This document shows positions 1-8,471 of a DNA stretch of 64,000 bases, piece after piece. Position 1 is the stretch's first letter, and the number at the start of each line of letters is the position of its first letter. Under the pieces are notes generated by a model. The model saw nothing but the letters and a program-made list of their open reading frames with translations, was not told where the DNA came from and did not search any database. Origin of the DNA: Acidobacteriota bacterium (GTDB lineage: Bacteria > Acidobacteriota > Vicinamibacteria > Vicinamibacterales > JAFNAJ01); NCBI GenBank assembly GCA_023384575.1, contig JAHDVP010000013.1:34278-98277 (forward strand). Direction: 5' to 3'. A program made the position numbers and the translations under genes.

Positions 1-764
1 TGGTAGGCGCGCACGGCCAGGTCGAGATCGCCGTCTGCCTCCGCCAGCATGAGGTCGAACCACACGGCCACGACACGGGTGGCCTGCCACGGGTCGAAGT
101 AGTCCTCGTCGGTCAGCGCGAAATCGACGAAGCCCTGCCTCGAGAGCGCGTCGAGCCGGGCGCGGCAGAAGTCTGACGCCTGCGAGAGCCCCAGGTCACG
201 GTTGCCCCGGCTCTCCTGGACGGCGCGGTGTTCGAACCACGATTCGGCCATCACGATCGCGTTCATCGTGTCGGCGACGCGCTGACGAGCGATCGCATAG
301 GCGATGCCCACGCCGTAGTGCTCGTTCCAGTACTCCACCATGCGGATGAACGCCATGGCGCGCATCGGCTGAGGCACCTCGTCCCAGTCGAAGACCGTCA
401 GCCGGGCCCAGACCTCGGGACCCGCGAGCACCTCGCGGTGACGGCCGAACATGGTGTCGACGACCGACGCGCGCAGCGGGTCGGCGACGACGTCCCAGTC
501 GTCGAAGTGCATGCGCCGCCAGATTGCGGAATCGCGTGCGAAGGCGTGCACCGTGGTCACCTCGCGCAGCTTCTGCCAGGCGGCAGTGACCTGCACCACG
601 ACGGGACGGAGGTCGGGTGCCATCCAGAGCGCCGGGGCCGGCGCGCGCGCGGGCAGCGGGTGGGCCAGCCGGTGGAGCGTGACCTCGTAGGCGACGGCCA
701 GCGCGGTGGCCGCGACGGCCGCCAGGACGAGCAGCCACGTCAGCAGGCGTCGGAGCAGGGTCAT
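1..764 (-). CDS. Lytic transglycosylase-like protein, C-terminus beyond window
   Basis: The frame is open from an ATG at 764 to the window edge, giving 254 residues without a stop. It begins with a short membrane anchor or signal segment (MTLLRRLLTWLLVLAAVAAT). About 170 residues in is a stretch resembling the catalytic start of SLT-type lytic transglycosylases, 'IVMAESWFEHRAVQESRGN' followed by 'DLGLSQAS', where the Glu after Ala would be the catalytic acid. Such enzymes cleave the MurNAc-GlcNAc bond of peptidoglycan on the periplasmic side. The gene is divergent from the HAD phosphatase gene. The family assignment rests on this short motif, so it could be another SLT-fold protein. Confidence 0.6.
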   Translation of the reverse strand, partial: MTLLRRLLTWLLVLAAVAATALAVAYEVTLHRLAHPLPARAPAPALWMAPDLRPVVVQVTAAWQKLREVTTVHAFARDSAIWRRMHFDDWDVVADPLRASVVDTMFGRHREVLAGPEVWARLTVFDWDEVPQPMRAMAFIRMVEYWNEHYGVGIAYAIARQRVADTMNAIVMAESWFEHRAVQESRGNRDLGLSQASDFCRARLDALSRQGFVDFALTDEDYFDPWQATRVVAVWFDLMLAEADGDLDLAVRAY

Positions 765-875
765 CGGGGGCCAGGGAGGCGGCCACGCCGCACCACGTGG
801 CGGCCGGTCACGGATTCACTGTACTCTGGCCACGCCGCGGCCGGTGAACGGCTGCCGCCTCCGACACGAACCCGC

Positions 876-1541
876 ATGCGCGTCCGGGCCCTCATCTTCG
901 ACTTCGACGGTCTCGTCATCGACAGCGAGACGCCGCTCTTCGACATCTGGCAGGAGATCTACCGCCGGCACGGTGCCGACCTCACCCTCGACGCGTGGCG
1001 GCACGCCCTCGGCACGCAGGGGGGCTTCGATCCCTACGCGGACCTGGCCGCGCGGACGGGCCTGGTGCTTCCCAGGGACGAGACGGCGGCGCACGTGCGA
1101 CGCGAGCACATCGCGCGCTGCGAGCGGGAACCGCTGCTCGCCGGGGTGTCCGAGCGCCTCGCGGAAGCGCGCGGGGCACGCCTGGCCACGGCCGTCGCGT
1201 CGAGCAGCCCCCGCTGGTGGGTCGAGCCGTGGATCGAGCGTCACGGCCTCGGGCCCTCGATCGACACGATCTGCACGCGTGACGACGTCGCGCGCGTGAA
1301 GCCGGCCCCCGACCTCTTCCTGCTGGCCGCCGAACGCCTCGGCGTCGCGCCCGCCGACTGCGTCGTCTTCGAGGACTCGCCAAACGGCGTCCTGGCGGCA
1401 CGGGCGGCAGGCATGTGGGCGGTGGCCGTCCCGAATCTCCTGACGCGGTCGTTGTCGTTTCCCGACCCGCATCTCGTCCTGACGTCACTCGGCGACCTCA
1501 CGCTCGACGAGATCGTCCGACGACTCGACGGGTTCACCTGA
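876..1541 (+). CDS. HAD-superfamily phosphatase (beta-phosphoglucomutase-like)
   Basis: A 221-residue HAD hydrolase with all motifs: motif I 'FDFDGLVIDSE' near the N-terminus (nucleophile and acid/base Asp), motif II 'AVASSS', the Lys of motif III in 'RVKPAPDLF', and motif IV 'VFEDSPNG'. The helical cap lies between motifs I and II, as in beta-phosphoglucomutase and phosphoglycolate phosphatase relatives, so a cytoplasmic sugar-phosphate or small-metabolite phosphatase/mutase is likely; the substrate cannot be told. I chose ATG 876 because motif I normally begins within 10 residues of the start. The frame stays open upstream to 228, but that part is antisense to the transglycosylase gene. The 3' end overlaps the convergent dehydrogenase gene by 8 bases. 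Confidence 0.88.
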   Translation: MRVRALIFDFDGLVIDSETPLFDIWQEIYRRHGADLTLDAWRHALGTQGGFDPYADLAARTGLVLPRDETAAHVRREHIARCEREPLLAGVSERLAEARGARLATAVASSSPRWWVEPWIERHGLGPSIDTICTRDDVARVKPAPDLFLLAAERLGVAPADCVVFEDSPNGVLAARAAGMWAVAVPNLLTRSLSFPDPHLVLTSLGDLTLDEIVRRLDGFT

Positions 1542-2547
1542 CGGGGTGCGCCCGGGCTCGATCCCCGGGCACGAGCACGGCGGCGCCTTCGATCCGGCCG
1601 TCGCGCAGGCGTGTCAGGGCCAGCTCGGCATCCTCGATCGGCCAGCGCTCCGTGACCGTGCGGACCGGGACCCGCGGTGCCAGGTCGAAGAACGCGACGC
1701 CGTCAGCGCGCGTCAGGTTGGCGACGGATCGCACGACGCGTTCGTGCCACAGCCACCTGTACGGCAACGGCGGAATGTCGCTCATGTGGATGCCGGCGCA
1801 GACGACGACGCCCCCGCGATCGACCGACTGGAGCGCTTCGGCGACCAGACGTCCGACGGGAGCGAAGATGATCGCGGCGTCGAGTCGCTCGGGCGGGCGC
1901 CGATCCGAGTCGCCCGCCCACTCGGCGCCGAGCGATCGGGCAAAGGCCTGGCCGTGCGCGTCGCCCGGGCGCGTGAAGGCGAACACCCGGCGTCCCTCGT
2001 GGCGTGCGACCTGCGCCACGATGTGTGCCGAGGCGCCGAACCCGTAGAGGCCCAGCCGTTCGGCATCGCCCGTCATCCTCAGCGACCGGAACCCGATGAG
2101 TCCGGCGCACAGCAGCGGCGCGGCCGAGACGTCGTCGTAGGCGTCCGGGATGGGAAACACGTAGCGCGCGTCGGCGACGATGTGCTCCGCGAACCCGCCG
2201 GGCCTCGTGTAGCCCGTGAAGGTGGCCGCCTCGCAGAGGTTCTCGCGGCCCGACTGGCAGAGTCGGCACGCGCGGCAGCTGCCCCCGAGCCACGGCACGC
2301 CGACGCGGGCGCCGGGCACGAGCGTTTCGACCTCGCGACCCGCCGCGACGACGCGGCCGACGACCTCATGGCCGAGCACGAGCGGCAGCGCGGGATCGGG
2401 CAGCTCACCGTCGCGAACGTGCAGGTCGGTCCGACAGACGCCACAGGCGCCCACGGCAATTCGCACCTCGTGCGGGCCGGGTTCAGGGACGGGAAGATCG
2501 CGGAGCGCCAGGGCCTGGCCCGGCTGCTCGAGCAGCATCGCGCGCAT
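1534..2547 (-). CDS. Zinc-dependent alcohol dehydrogenase, MDR family (AdhA-like)
   Basis: A 337-residue medium-chain dehydrogenase/reductase. It has the catalytic zinc ligands (Cys in 'GVCRTDLHV', His-Glu in 'GHEVVG') and a four-Cys structural zinc loop ('CRACRLCQSGRENLCE'). A Rossmann glycine stretch 'LYGFGASAHI' is followed by the 'GIHMSDIPPLPY' block that marks the AdhA-type zinc-binding alcohol dehydrogenases. It should oxidise alcohols or reduce aldehydes with NAD(P) in the cytoplasm. The start at 2547 has a GGAGG Shine-Dalgarno 7 bases upstream. The frame stays open to 3141, but that extension is antisense to the next gene and low in sense. It is convergent with the HAD gene. Confidence 0.9.
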   Translation of the reverse strand: MRAMLLEQPGQALALRDLPVPEPGPHEVRIAVGACGVCRTDLHVRDGELPDPALPLVLGHEVVGRVVAAGREVETLVPGARVGVPWLGGSCRACRLCQSGRENLCEAATFTGYTRPGGFAEHIVADARYVFPIPDAYDDVSAAPLLCAGLIGFRSLRMTGDAERLGLYGFGASAHIVAQVARHEGRRVFAFTRPGDAHGQAFARSLGAEWAGDSDRRPPERLDAAIIFAPVGRLVAEALQSVDRGGVVVCAGIHMSDIPPLPYRWLWHERVVRSVANLTRADGVAFFDLAPRVPVRTVTERWPIEDAELALTRLRDGRIEGAAVLVPGDRARAHPVR

Positions 2548-2793
2548 GGACGTGCCTCCTGCGTGGCGCGAACGACTGTCGGTCAGGATAGCGTGGATTG
2601 CCGGCGGCCGGCTGGCTGAGGTCGGGACCGTCGGGTGTCCGGCGTGCTCTCTGGGTGCGAAAACCGCTGCAGCTTCTGGCGCGGCCCCACCCCTCGCGGA
2701 CGGCCTCGCGGACGTCGGGAGGCCCCCGTCCGCCAACCTGTGGCAGAATCGAGGCTCCGCAGACAGGGCGATATGGCGCGAGGAGAACGAAAG

Positions 2794-3084
2794 ATGACGG
2801 TCGACGAGCTGAGGGCGACCCTCGGTGAGGAGGAGCCTCCCGATGGGCTCGACGACGCGCTTGTCGCCCTCTGGCACGAGGCGAAGGGCGACTGGGCGCG
2901 GGCCCACGCGGTGGTGCAGGACCTGTCGTCGCCTGAGGCGGCGCTCGTCCATGCCTACCTTCATCGGAAGGAAGGCGACCTCGCCAACGCACGGTACTGG
3001 TATCGCCGCGCGTCGGCCACCGAAGCCACTGGCGCGCTCGACGACGAATGGCGGGCCATCGCCGCGGCCCTGCTCGATAGGTGA
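2794..3084 (+). CDS. Conserved hypothetical protein, TPR-like helices
   Basis: A 96-residue soluble protein starting 'MTVDELRATLGEEE'. It reads as helical pairs: 'DALVALWHEAKGDWARAHAVVQD', then 'AALVHAYLHRKEGDLANARYWYRRA'. The spacing resembles one to two tetratricopeptide hairpins, including an 'ANARYWYRRA' segment. I chose ATG 2794 because GAGGAG lies 9 bases upstream; an in-frame ATG at 2773 has no ribosome-binding site. The next gene starts 2 bases after the stop, so the two are probably co-transcribed. Function is unknown. Confidence 0.7.
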   Translation: MTVDELRATLGEEEPPDGLDDALVALWHEAKGDWARAHAVVQDLSSPEAALVHAYLHRKEGDLANARYWYRRASATEATGALDDEWRAIAAALLDR

Positions 3085-3086
3085 CG

Positions 3087-3764
3087 ATGGTGACGCGTCG
3101 CGTGATGACCCGGCTGGCCGTGACCCTGACGGCGATCGCACTGGCGTCCGGCCCTGGGCGTGCGCAGGAGGCGTCGACGCCGGCAGCCGCTGCCGAGCGG
3201 CTCGAGCCCGGCCTGCTCGAGCGGCTCTACGCGGGCGGGCGGACCTTTGGCGAATTCCTCGACGCCGCGACGGCTCGCCGCGACCAGTGGGTGAGCCACT
3301 ACGAACGGGGCCAGGCGCTCGACGAGCTCGTCGAGCGGGCGCGCGCGGTGCCGGGAGCCTGGCGGTTGCTGGTCGTCGCCGTCGATGCCTGCAGCGACTC
3401 GGTGGGCACGCTCCCGTATCTGGCGCGGCTCGATGAAGCCGTCGCCACGCTCGACCTGCGAATCGTCGATCGGGAAGCCGGCAAGCCGATCGCCGAGGCC
3501 CGCCGCAGCCCGGACGGCCGCGCGACGACGCCGACGCTCGTGCTGCTCGATGGCGACGGCCGGGAACGTGGATGCTGGGTCGAACAGCCGGCCGGGCTCC
3601 AGACCTGGTGGCTCACGGTTGACCGCGCGAAGCAGCGGGAGCTGCTCTCGAAGAAGATGGCGTGGTACGCCGACGACGCCGGCGTGTCGACGGTGCGGGA
3701 GGTGGTGGAGATGCTCGAAGCCGCGGCGGCCGGGCGTACGATCTGCCCGCCGCTCACGCGGTAG
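3087..3764 (+). CDS. Secreted thioredoxin-like protein lacking CxxC
   Basis: A 225-residue protein with an N-terminal signal peptide (about residues 1-28, ending ALASGPGRAQEA). The body has a thioredoxin-like pattern: strand-loop 'WRLLVVAVDACSDS', then a helix, 'LDLRIVD', and the loop 'RATTPTLVLLDGDGRE', which fits the usual cis-Pro/strand region. The active-site position carries one usable Cys (DACSDS), not CxxC, so it may be a one-cysteine redox or binding protein rather than a disulfide oxidoreductase. A GTG at 3081 is an alternative start. It follows the TPR-like gene by 2 bases and ends directly at a REP-like palindrome. Confidence 0.7.
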   Translation: MVTRRVMTRLAVTLTAIALASGPGRAQEASTPAAAAERLEPGLLERLYAGGRTFGEFLDAATARRDQWVSHYERGQALDELVERARAVPGAWRLLVVAVDACSDSVGTLPYLARLDEAVATLDLRIVDREAGKPIAEARRSPDGRATTPTLVLLDGDGRERGCWVEQPAGLQTWWLTVDRAKQRELLSKKMAWYADDAGVSTVREVVEMLEAAAAGRTICPPLTR

Positions 3765-3765
3765 C

Positions 3766-3853
3766 GGAAAAGGGGACACTCATCTTTTTCCCCGGTCGCC
3801 CAGCCGACATGTCGCCGGACCGACAACCGGAAAAGGTGAGTGTCCCCTTTTCC
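3766..3853. repeat. REP-like palindromic element
   Basis: An inverted repeat fills the whole gap between two convergent genes. The outer 17 bases (GGAAAAGGGGACACTCA, 3766-3782) are exactly complementary to 3837-3853. Each arm also carries its own inner GGAAAA...TTTTCC pairing, so arms are about 25 bases around a ~37-base centre. The AAAAGGGGAC core resembles REP elements mobilised by RAYT (REP-associated tyrosine) transposases; none is in the window. The folded RNA ends in a T-rich arm in both directions, so it could act as a two-way terminator. The right edge touches the stop codon of the acyl-CoA-binding protein gene. Confidence 0.85.
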
Positions 3854-4110
3854 TAGCCCTCGAGGCGGTCGACGAGATCGACGTAGTCGCGCATTGCCTG
3901 TTCCCGCGACGTGCCCTGCAAGGCCGCCCAGGCGTCGTACTTCGCGCCAGCGACGAAGTCGAACATCCCCGGACGGTCGCCCGAGACATCGCCCGACGTC
4001 GCCTGTTTGTAGAGCGCGTACAACCGGAGCAACGTGTCGTTGTCCGGACGGGACGGCAGCTGCTTCGATCGAGCGGATGCCGCTTCGAACTGCTGGACCA
4101 GGTCGGTCAT
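3853..4110 (-). CDS. Acyl-CoA-binding protein
   Basis: An 85-residue protein that matches the ACBP fold over its whole length: 'LLRLYALYKQATSGDVSGDRPGMFDF' followed by 'AKYDAWAALQG' and 'AMRDYVDLV'. These contain the Tyr, Lys and Trp residues that bind the acyl-CoA headgroup. It would bind and buffer long-chain acyl-CoA in the cytoplasm. I chose ATG 4110, which has GGAGG 6 bases upstream, over the in-frame ATG at 4122. ACBPs are standard in eukaryotes and patchy in bacteria. The stop codon sits on the edge of the palindrome at 3766-3853. Confidence 0.92.
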   Translation of the reverse strand: MTDLVQQFEAASARSKQLPSRPDNDTLLRLYALYKQATSGDVSGDRPGMFDFVAGAKYDAWAALQGTSREQAMRDYVDLVDRLEG

Positions 4111-4163
4111 GTCGCCCTCCAACCCTTGATTCTGCCTCGTTCCGGTGCCCGCGGTGCCGCCCG

Positions 4164-7100
4164 TCAGGTCATGGACACCGCGACCGGCTCACCCCACAGA
4201 TACCCTTGGCCGTAGCGGACGCCGAGGTCGACGAGCAGTGCCACCTCTTCCTCGCTTTCGATTCCCTCGGCGATGACCAGCGCGCCGAGCGTGTCGGCGA
4301 CCTCGACGAGGCGCTTCAGCGTACGCACGCGCCCCCGCTCGTGCCCAATCCCGGCGACCCAGCGCCGGTCGAGCTTCACCACCTCCGGTTCGAGGAGCAC
4401 CAGGCTCTCGAGCGAGGTGCGGCCGAAGCCGACGTCGTCGATGGCCACGCGCAGGTCGGCCCGACGCAACGCCGCGACCGCGTCGCGGATGGTCGACGGG
4501 TTGCCCAGCAGCTGTTGTTCGGAGAGCTCGATGCAGTACTGGTGGCGCGTCGCTGGTTCCGGAAAGAGGCGGAGCAGCTGCTCGACGGGCGTCTCGAGCA
4601 GGGTCGACGGGTAGAGATTCAGGTGGTGCCAGCCCTCGCCCGACTGCGCCGCGGCCCGAAGGCACGCGCTCAGACATCGCAGGTCGAGGGCCGAGAGCAG
4701 GCCGTCCTCGCCGGCGCGCCGGAAGAAGTCCTGCGGCAGGTTCAACGGACCGTCCGGGCCGCGTGACAGGAACTCGTGTCCCGCGACCTGTCGCTCGACG
4801 AGCCGCATGATCGGCTGCCGCGCCACCGTGATGACGTCCGGTGCCCGGAGCAGGTGCGCGACGTCCCGCGGGCCGGTGGGTGATTCGATGGTCGCGGTCG
4901 AGGTGGCCAGCGTGATGCGGTTCTTGCCCCTCACCTTGCTGTCCTGCAGGGCCACCCGGGCGTTCCTGAGGATGTCGTCGATCGATCCCGTGTCGACGTC
5001 AACCGGCGTCACCGCCAGGCTCACGGTGAGCGGCACCATGTCCTGCCCGACGTGAATGCGCTCGCCGACGCCCGCGAGTCGCAGCCGGTCGGCGACGAGC
5101 GCGGCCTCCATGAGCCGTGTCTCTGGCAGCAGCACCAGGAACTCGTCACCCCCGATGCGGGCCATCCGATCGGTGGGCCGCAGCGAGTCGGACAGGCCGC
5201 GCGCCAGCGTGGCGAGCACCCGATCGCCAGTCGCGTGTCCGAAGCGGTCGTTGATCTGCTTGAAGTCGTCGCAGTCGATGAAGATGGCCGACAGGGTCGA
5301 CGCGTGGCGCCGGGCCCGCTCGAGCTCGTCGGTGAGGTACTCGGCGAACCCCCGCCGGTTGAGGAGTCCGGTCAGCGGATCGACCATGGCCAGCTCGCGC
5401 AGGCTGATCTCGGCGAGCTTGCGATCGGTGATGTCGATGTGCGACACGACGACCCCGCCCGACCCGGTAATGCGCGAGGCGTGCATCAGGTACCACCGCT
5501 GGTCGTTCAAGGAGTGGCAGGGGTACTCGAGCACGTACTGGTCGATCTCGTCGGCCAGCAGCCGTTCGAGGCCCTGGCGCGCCTCGTGTCCTTCGCTGTT
5601 CGGCGGGAGCCGGTGCGGCGCGCACACCTCGAGGTAGTTGGCTCCCACACCGATCGACGCGTGCACGGAGCCGCCGTTCTCGGCGGCGAAGCGCTCCCAC
5701 GCGGCGTTGACCATGATGATCGTGCCTCGCCGGTCGAGCATGGCGACGTGCTGCGGCATCGAATCGAGTACTTTCTGGGTCCGCTCGTTCGCCTCGGCGA
5801 GCGACGTCACGTCGATGAAGCTGACGACGACGCCGGTGGGGCGGGTGGAGCGCGTCAGGTAGGGTGACATCCTCACCAGTACGTGCCGTCCGCGTTCCGT
5901 CGTCATGGGCCGTTCGGCCGGCTGCCCGTGGAGGAGCACGGCGCGGCAGTCGGTGACGAACGACTCGCCGCCGAAGTGCATCGCGAGGTGGTCGACCGGG
6001 CGGCCGACGTCACGCTCGAGCAGGCTGACGTACGACGACGCCGACGGCGTGAACTTCCTGACCGTCAGCTGGTCGTCGAGCAGCAGCGTGCCAATGCTCG
6101 TGCTCCGCAGGATGTTGTCGATGTCGTTGTTGAGCTCGATCAGTTCGGCGATCTTCCGTTCGTGCTCGGCATTGACGGTGTACAACTCTTCGTTGACCGC
6201 CTGCAACTCCTCGTTGGTGCTCTGGAGCTCCTCGTTCGACGAGGTGAGCTCCTCGTTGATCGCCTGGAGCTCCTCGTTCGACGTCTCGAGCTCCTCCACC
6301 ATGGCCTGGAGGTTCTCGCGGGAGTGCTGCAGCTCCTGCTGCAGATCGGCGAGCTGGCGTTCGGTCTCGGCGCCCATGTCGATGAGCGCCGTCTCGGGGC
6401 CCGGCGCGCCGGCCGCCGCACCCGGCTCGAAGACGACGATGGCGAGGCGACGCCCGAGGACGGTGTCGATGAGCGGCATGAGCCGCATGCCGATCGACCC
6501 GCTGCCGGTCTCGGAACGGATCCCCGTGTACCGCCGCTCCCGATCCTCGCGGATGACTCGAGGCACGCCGGCCGCCGCGACCACCGAGAGCGCGCGAGGC
6601 AGCATCGTGAGCAGGTTCAGGTTCGCCTGTCCGGTGGGGATCTTCATGTAGGGAGCGACGTCACCGAACACGTGCAGCAGGCGGAAGCTCTCGTCGACGA
6701 GCACCGCCGCGGGTGCGTACGCCTCGAGCAGGACCCCCGTCGCCGACTCGACCACTCGCGAATGCTGCGAGCGCGGCAGCCCGTCGCTGGCGACGTGCGC
6801 GGGCCGTGGAGCCAGCGGCTCGCGGGCGAACATCGCCGCCACCGGCCGGTCGCCGATGGCCCGGTAGATGCGCAGCCGGCCGTCGATCGGCTCGAACGCA
6901 TCCGAGCGGTCGCCCACCGTCTCGCTCGTGCCGAGCACCAGCGTGGCGCCGCGTTTGAGCGCGAAACGAAACGCGGCGAGGGCGCGCTCCTGCAGCGTCT
7001 GATCCAGGTAGATCAGCAGGTTGCGGCACGAGACGAGCGAGACCCGGGTGAACGGCGGGTCGCTCACGAGGTTGTGCTGCGCGAGGACCACGAGCTGCCG

Positions 7101-8291
7101 CAGCTCCCGCCGCACGACGTAGTGATCCTCCTTCCACTCGAAGAACCGCGCCAGTCGGGGCGCCGAGACGTCCTGGGCGATCGACGGACCGTAGATGCCC
7201 GCCGACGCCACCTCGAGCGCCGCCTTGTCCATGTCCGTCGCGAAGATTCTCACGTCCAGCGTGCGCGCCGAGCGCTCCATCGCCTCGCTCAGCAGCATGC
7301 CCACCGTGTAGGCCTCCTCGCCCGTCGCGCACCCCGCGACCCACACGCGCAGCGGCTGATCGGCCGGCGCCTGTTCGACGAGCGGCAGCAGCACGTGTTC
7401 CTGCAGGTGCGTCCACACGTCGGGGTCGCGGAAGAAGCGGGTCACGCTGATGAGCAGCTCCTTCAGCAGGAGGTCGACCTCGGTCGAGGAGCTGCGGGCC
7501 AGGCGCAGGTACGCCTGCAGGTCCTCGCTCTCGGTCGCCGCGATGCGTCGGGCCACCCGCCTCAGCACCGTGTTGCGCTTGTAGTGCGAGAAGTCGACCG
7601 TGGTCGCCTGCGTGACGAGCGCCATCAACTGCGCGTACGCGTCTGCCTCCGTCGCCGGGTCCTCGCGGTGATCGAGGAAGACTCGCAGCAGCAGCGGGTC
7701 GCGCACCGCCCGCCCGACGAGGTCGGGCATCTGGGCGGGGGGCAGCACCGCGTCGACGAGCCCCGTGGAGATGGCGCTGCGCGGCATGCCGTCGAACCGG
7801 GCCGACGCCGCGTCCTGCACGAACACGTGGCCGCCGCCGGCCTTGATCGCCCGCACGCCGCGCATGCCGTCGCTGCCCGTGCCCGACAGCACCACGCCGA
7901 TGCTGCGGGCGCCCTGGTGCTTCGCCAGCGACTCGAAGAACAGGTCGATCGGCAGGTTCAGACTCGAGCCGCCGCTGCGAGCCACGAGGCGCAGGCGCCC
8001 GCCCTCGATCACCAGGTTGTTCTTCGCGTCGTTGAGGTACACATGGTTCGGTTCGACCGCCAGACCGTCGGTGGCGCGGCTCACCGGCATCGGCGTGTGC
8101 CGGGCCAGCAGTTCGGCCATCAGGCTCTTGTGGCCGGGCGAGAGGTGCTGCACCACGACGAACGCGCACCCGACGTCACCGGGCATCCTGTCGAAGAACT
8201 GCTCCAGGGCCTCGAGGCCGCCGGCCGACGCGCCGAGTCCCACGACGAAGAACGGAAGGCTGGAGGCGGCCTCGTGACGGTCGTCGTGCAT
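4164..8291 (-). CDS. CheB-CheR-PAS-PAS-GGDEF-EAL fusion signalling protein
   Basis: A protein of about 1375 residues. The order is: CheB methylesterase (10-200; 'GASAGG' Ser, 'GSGTDGM'-like 'GTGSDGM' Asp), CheR N-domain and SAM-binding methyltransferase (220-480; 'GCATGEEAYT'), a long heptad coiled coil of repeated NEELQ units (640-720), two PAS domains (725-965), GGDEF (970-1135; intact 'RIGGDEF') and EAL (1145-1375). In the EAL domain the signature reads HEFLSR, but the IELSE, IDDVGFG, VKLD and AEGIES motifs remain. It joins receptor-methylation chemistry to c-di-GMP synthesis and possible breakdown in one cytoplasmic chain. ATG 8291 is chosen; an in-frame TTG at 8309 is the alternative. 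No other chemotaxis gene is nearby. Confidence 0.93.
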   Translation of the reverse strand: MHDDRHEAASSLPFFVVGLGASAGGLEALEQFFDRMPGDVGCAFVVVQHLSPGHKSLMAELLARHTPMPVSRATDGLAVEPNHVYLNDAKNNLVIEGGRLRLVARSGGSSLNLPIDLFFESLAKHQGARSIGVVLSGTGSDGMRGVRAIKAGGGHVFVQDAASARFDGMPRSAISTGLVDAVLPPAQMPDLVGRAVRDPLLLRVFLDHREDPATEADAYAQLMALVTQATTVDFSHYKRNTVLRRVARRIAATESEDLQAYLRLARSSSTEVDLLLKELLISVTRFFRDPDVWTHLQEHVLLPLVEQAPADQPLRVWVAGCATGEEAYTVGMLLSEAMERSARTLDVRIFATDMDKAALEVASAGIYGPSIAQDVSAPRLARFFEWKEDHYVVRRELRQLVVLAQHNLVSDPPFTRVSLVSCRNLLIYLDQTLQERALAAFRFALKRGATLVLGTSETVGDRSDAFEPIDGRLRIYRAIGDRPVAAMFAREPLAPRPAHVASDGLPRSQHSRVVESATGVLLEAYAPAAVLVDESFRLLHVFGDVAPYMKIPTGQANLNLLTMLPRALSVVAAAGVPRVIREDRERRYTGIRSETGSGSIGMRLMPLIDTVLGRRLAIVVFEPGAAAGAPGPETALIDMGAETERQLADLQQELQHSRENLQAMVEELETSNEELQAINEELTSSNEELQSTNEELQAVNEELYTVNAEHERKIAELIELNNDIDNILRSTSIGTLLLDDQLTVRKFTPSASSYVSLLERDVGRPVDHLAMHFGGESFVTDCRAVLLHGQPAERPMTTERGRHVLVRMSPYLTRSTRPTGVVVSFIDVTSLAEANERTQKVLDSMPQHVAMLDRRGTIIMVNAAWERFAAENGGSVHASIGVGANYLEVCAPHRLPPNSEGHEARQGLERLLADEIDQYVLEYPCHSLNDQRWYLMHASRITGSGGVVVSHIDITDRKLAEISLRELAMVDPLTGLLNRRGFAEYLTDELERARRHASTLSAIFIDCDDFKQINDRFGHATGDRVLATLARGLSDSLRPTDRMARIGGDEFLVLLPETRLMEAALVADRLRLAGVGERIHVGQDMVPLTVSLAVTPVDVDTGSIDDILRNARVALQDSKVRGKNRITLATSTATIESPTGPRDVAHLLRAPDVITVARQPIMRLVERQVAGHEFLSRGPDGPLNLPQDFFRRAGEDGLLSALDLRCLSACLRAAAQSGEGWHHLNLYPSTLLETPVEQLLRLFPEPATRHQYCIELSEQQLLGNPSTIRDAVAALRRADLRVAIDDVGFGRTSLESLVLLEPEVVKLDRRWVAGIGHERGRVRTLKRLVEVADTLGALVIAEGIESEEEVALLVDLGVRYGQGYLWGEPVAVSMT

Positions 8292-8471
8292 GTCGGCCGC
8301 CGGATGCAAAACGTGATCCTACCAGCCGGTCGAATTACGGCTGGCATCGGGCGGGCCCGAGATTCCGGCCAGCCCATCGACTGAACGAGGCCAGCTTCGT
8401 GGGACGGCCTGCCAACGACCCGCCCGGCGCGGCGGCTTTATTGATGAGCTGCCGGGCGCCCGGCAATTCCG

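Noticed and set aside
228..875. N-terminal extension of the HAD phosphatase frame
   Set aside because: It is antisense to the transglycosylase-like gene, rich in His/Arg/Gly without pattern, and the HAD motif I begins right after ATG 876.
2548..2793. tRNA or other RNA gene in the 246-base gap
   Set aside because: No cloverleaf, CCA end or conserved T-loop could be traced; it seems to be an ordinary promoter region.
2548..3141. N-terminal extension of the alcohol dehydrogenase frame
   Set aside because: It overlaps the plus-strand TPR-like gene, lacks any domain, and ATG 2547 has a good ribosome-binding site.
5883..8384. 833-codon open frame on the plus strand
   Set aside because: It is antisense to the CheB/CheR/GGDEF/EAL gene; its His/Arg/Glu-rich residues are what high GC gives opposite a real gene. 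The same applies to long frames at 16094-18808, 20221-22380, 25881-28844, 32032-33603, 36059-37612, 40696-42366, 46758-48962 and 51327-53558.
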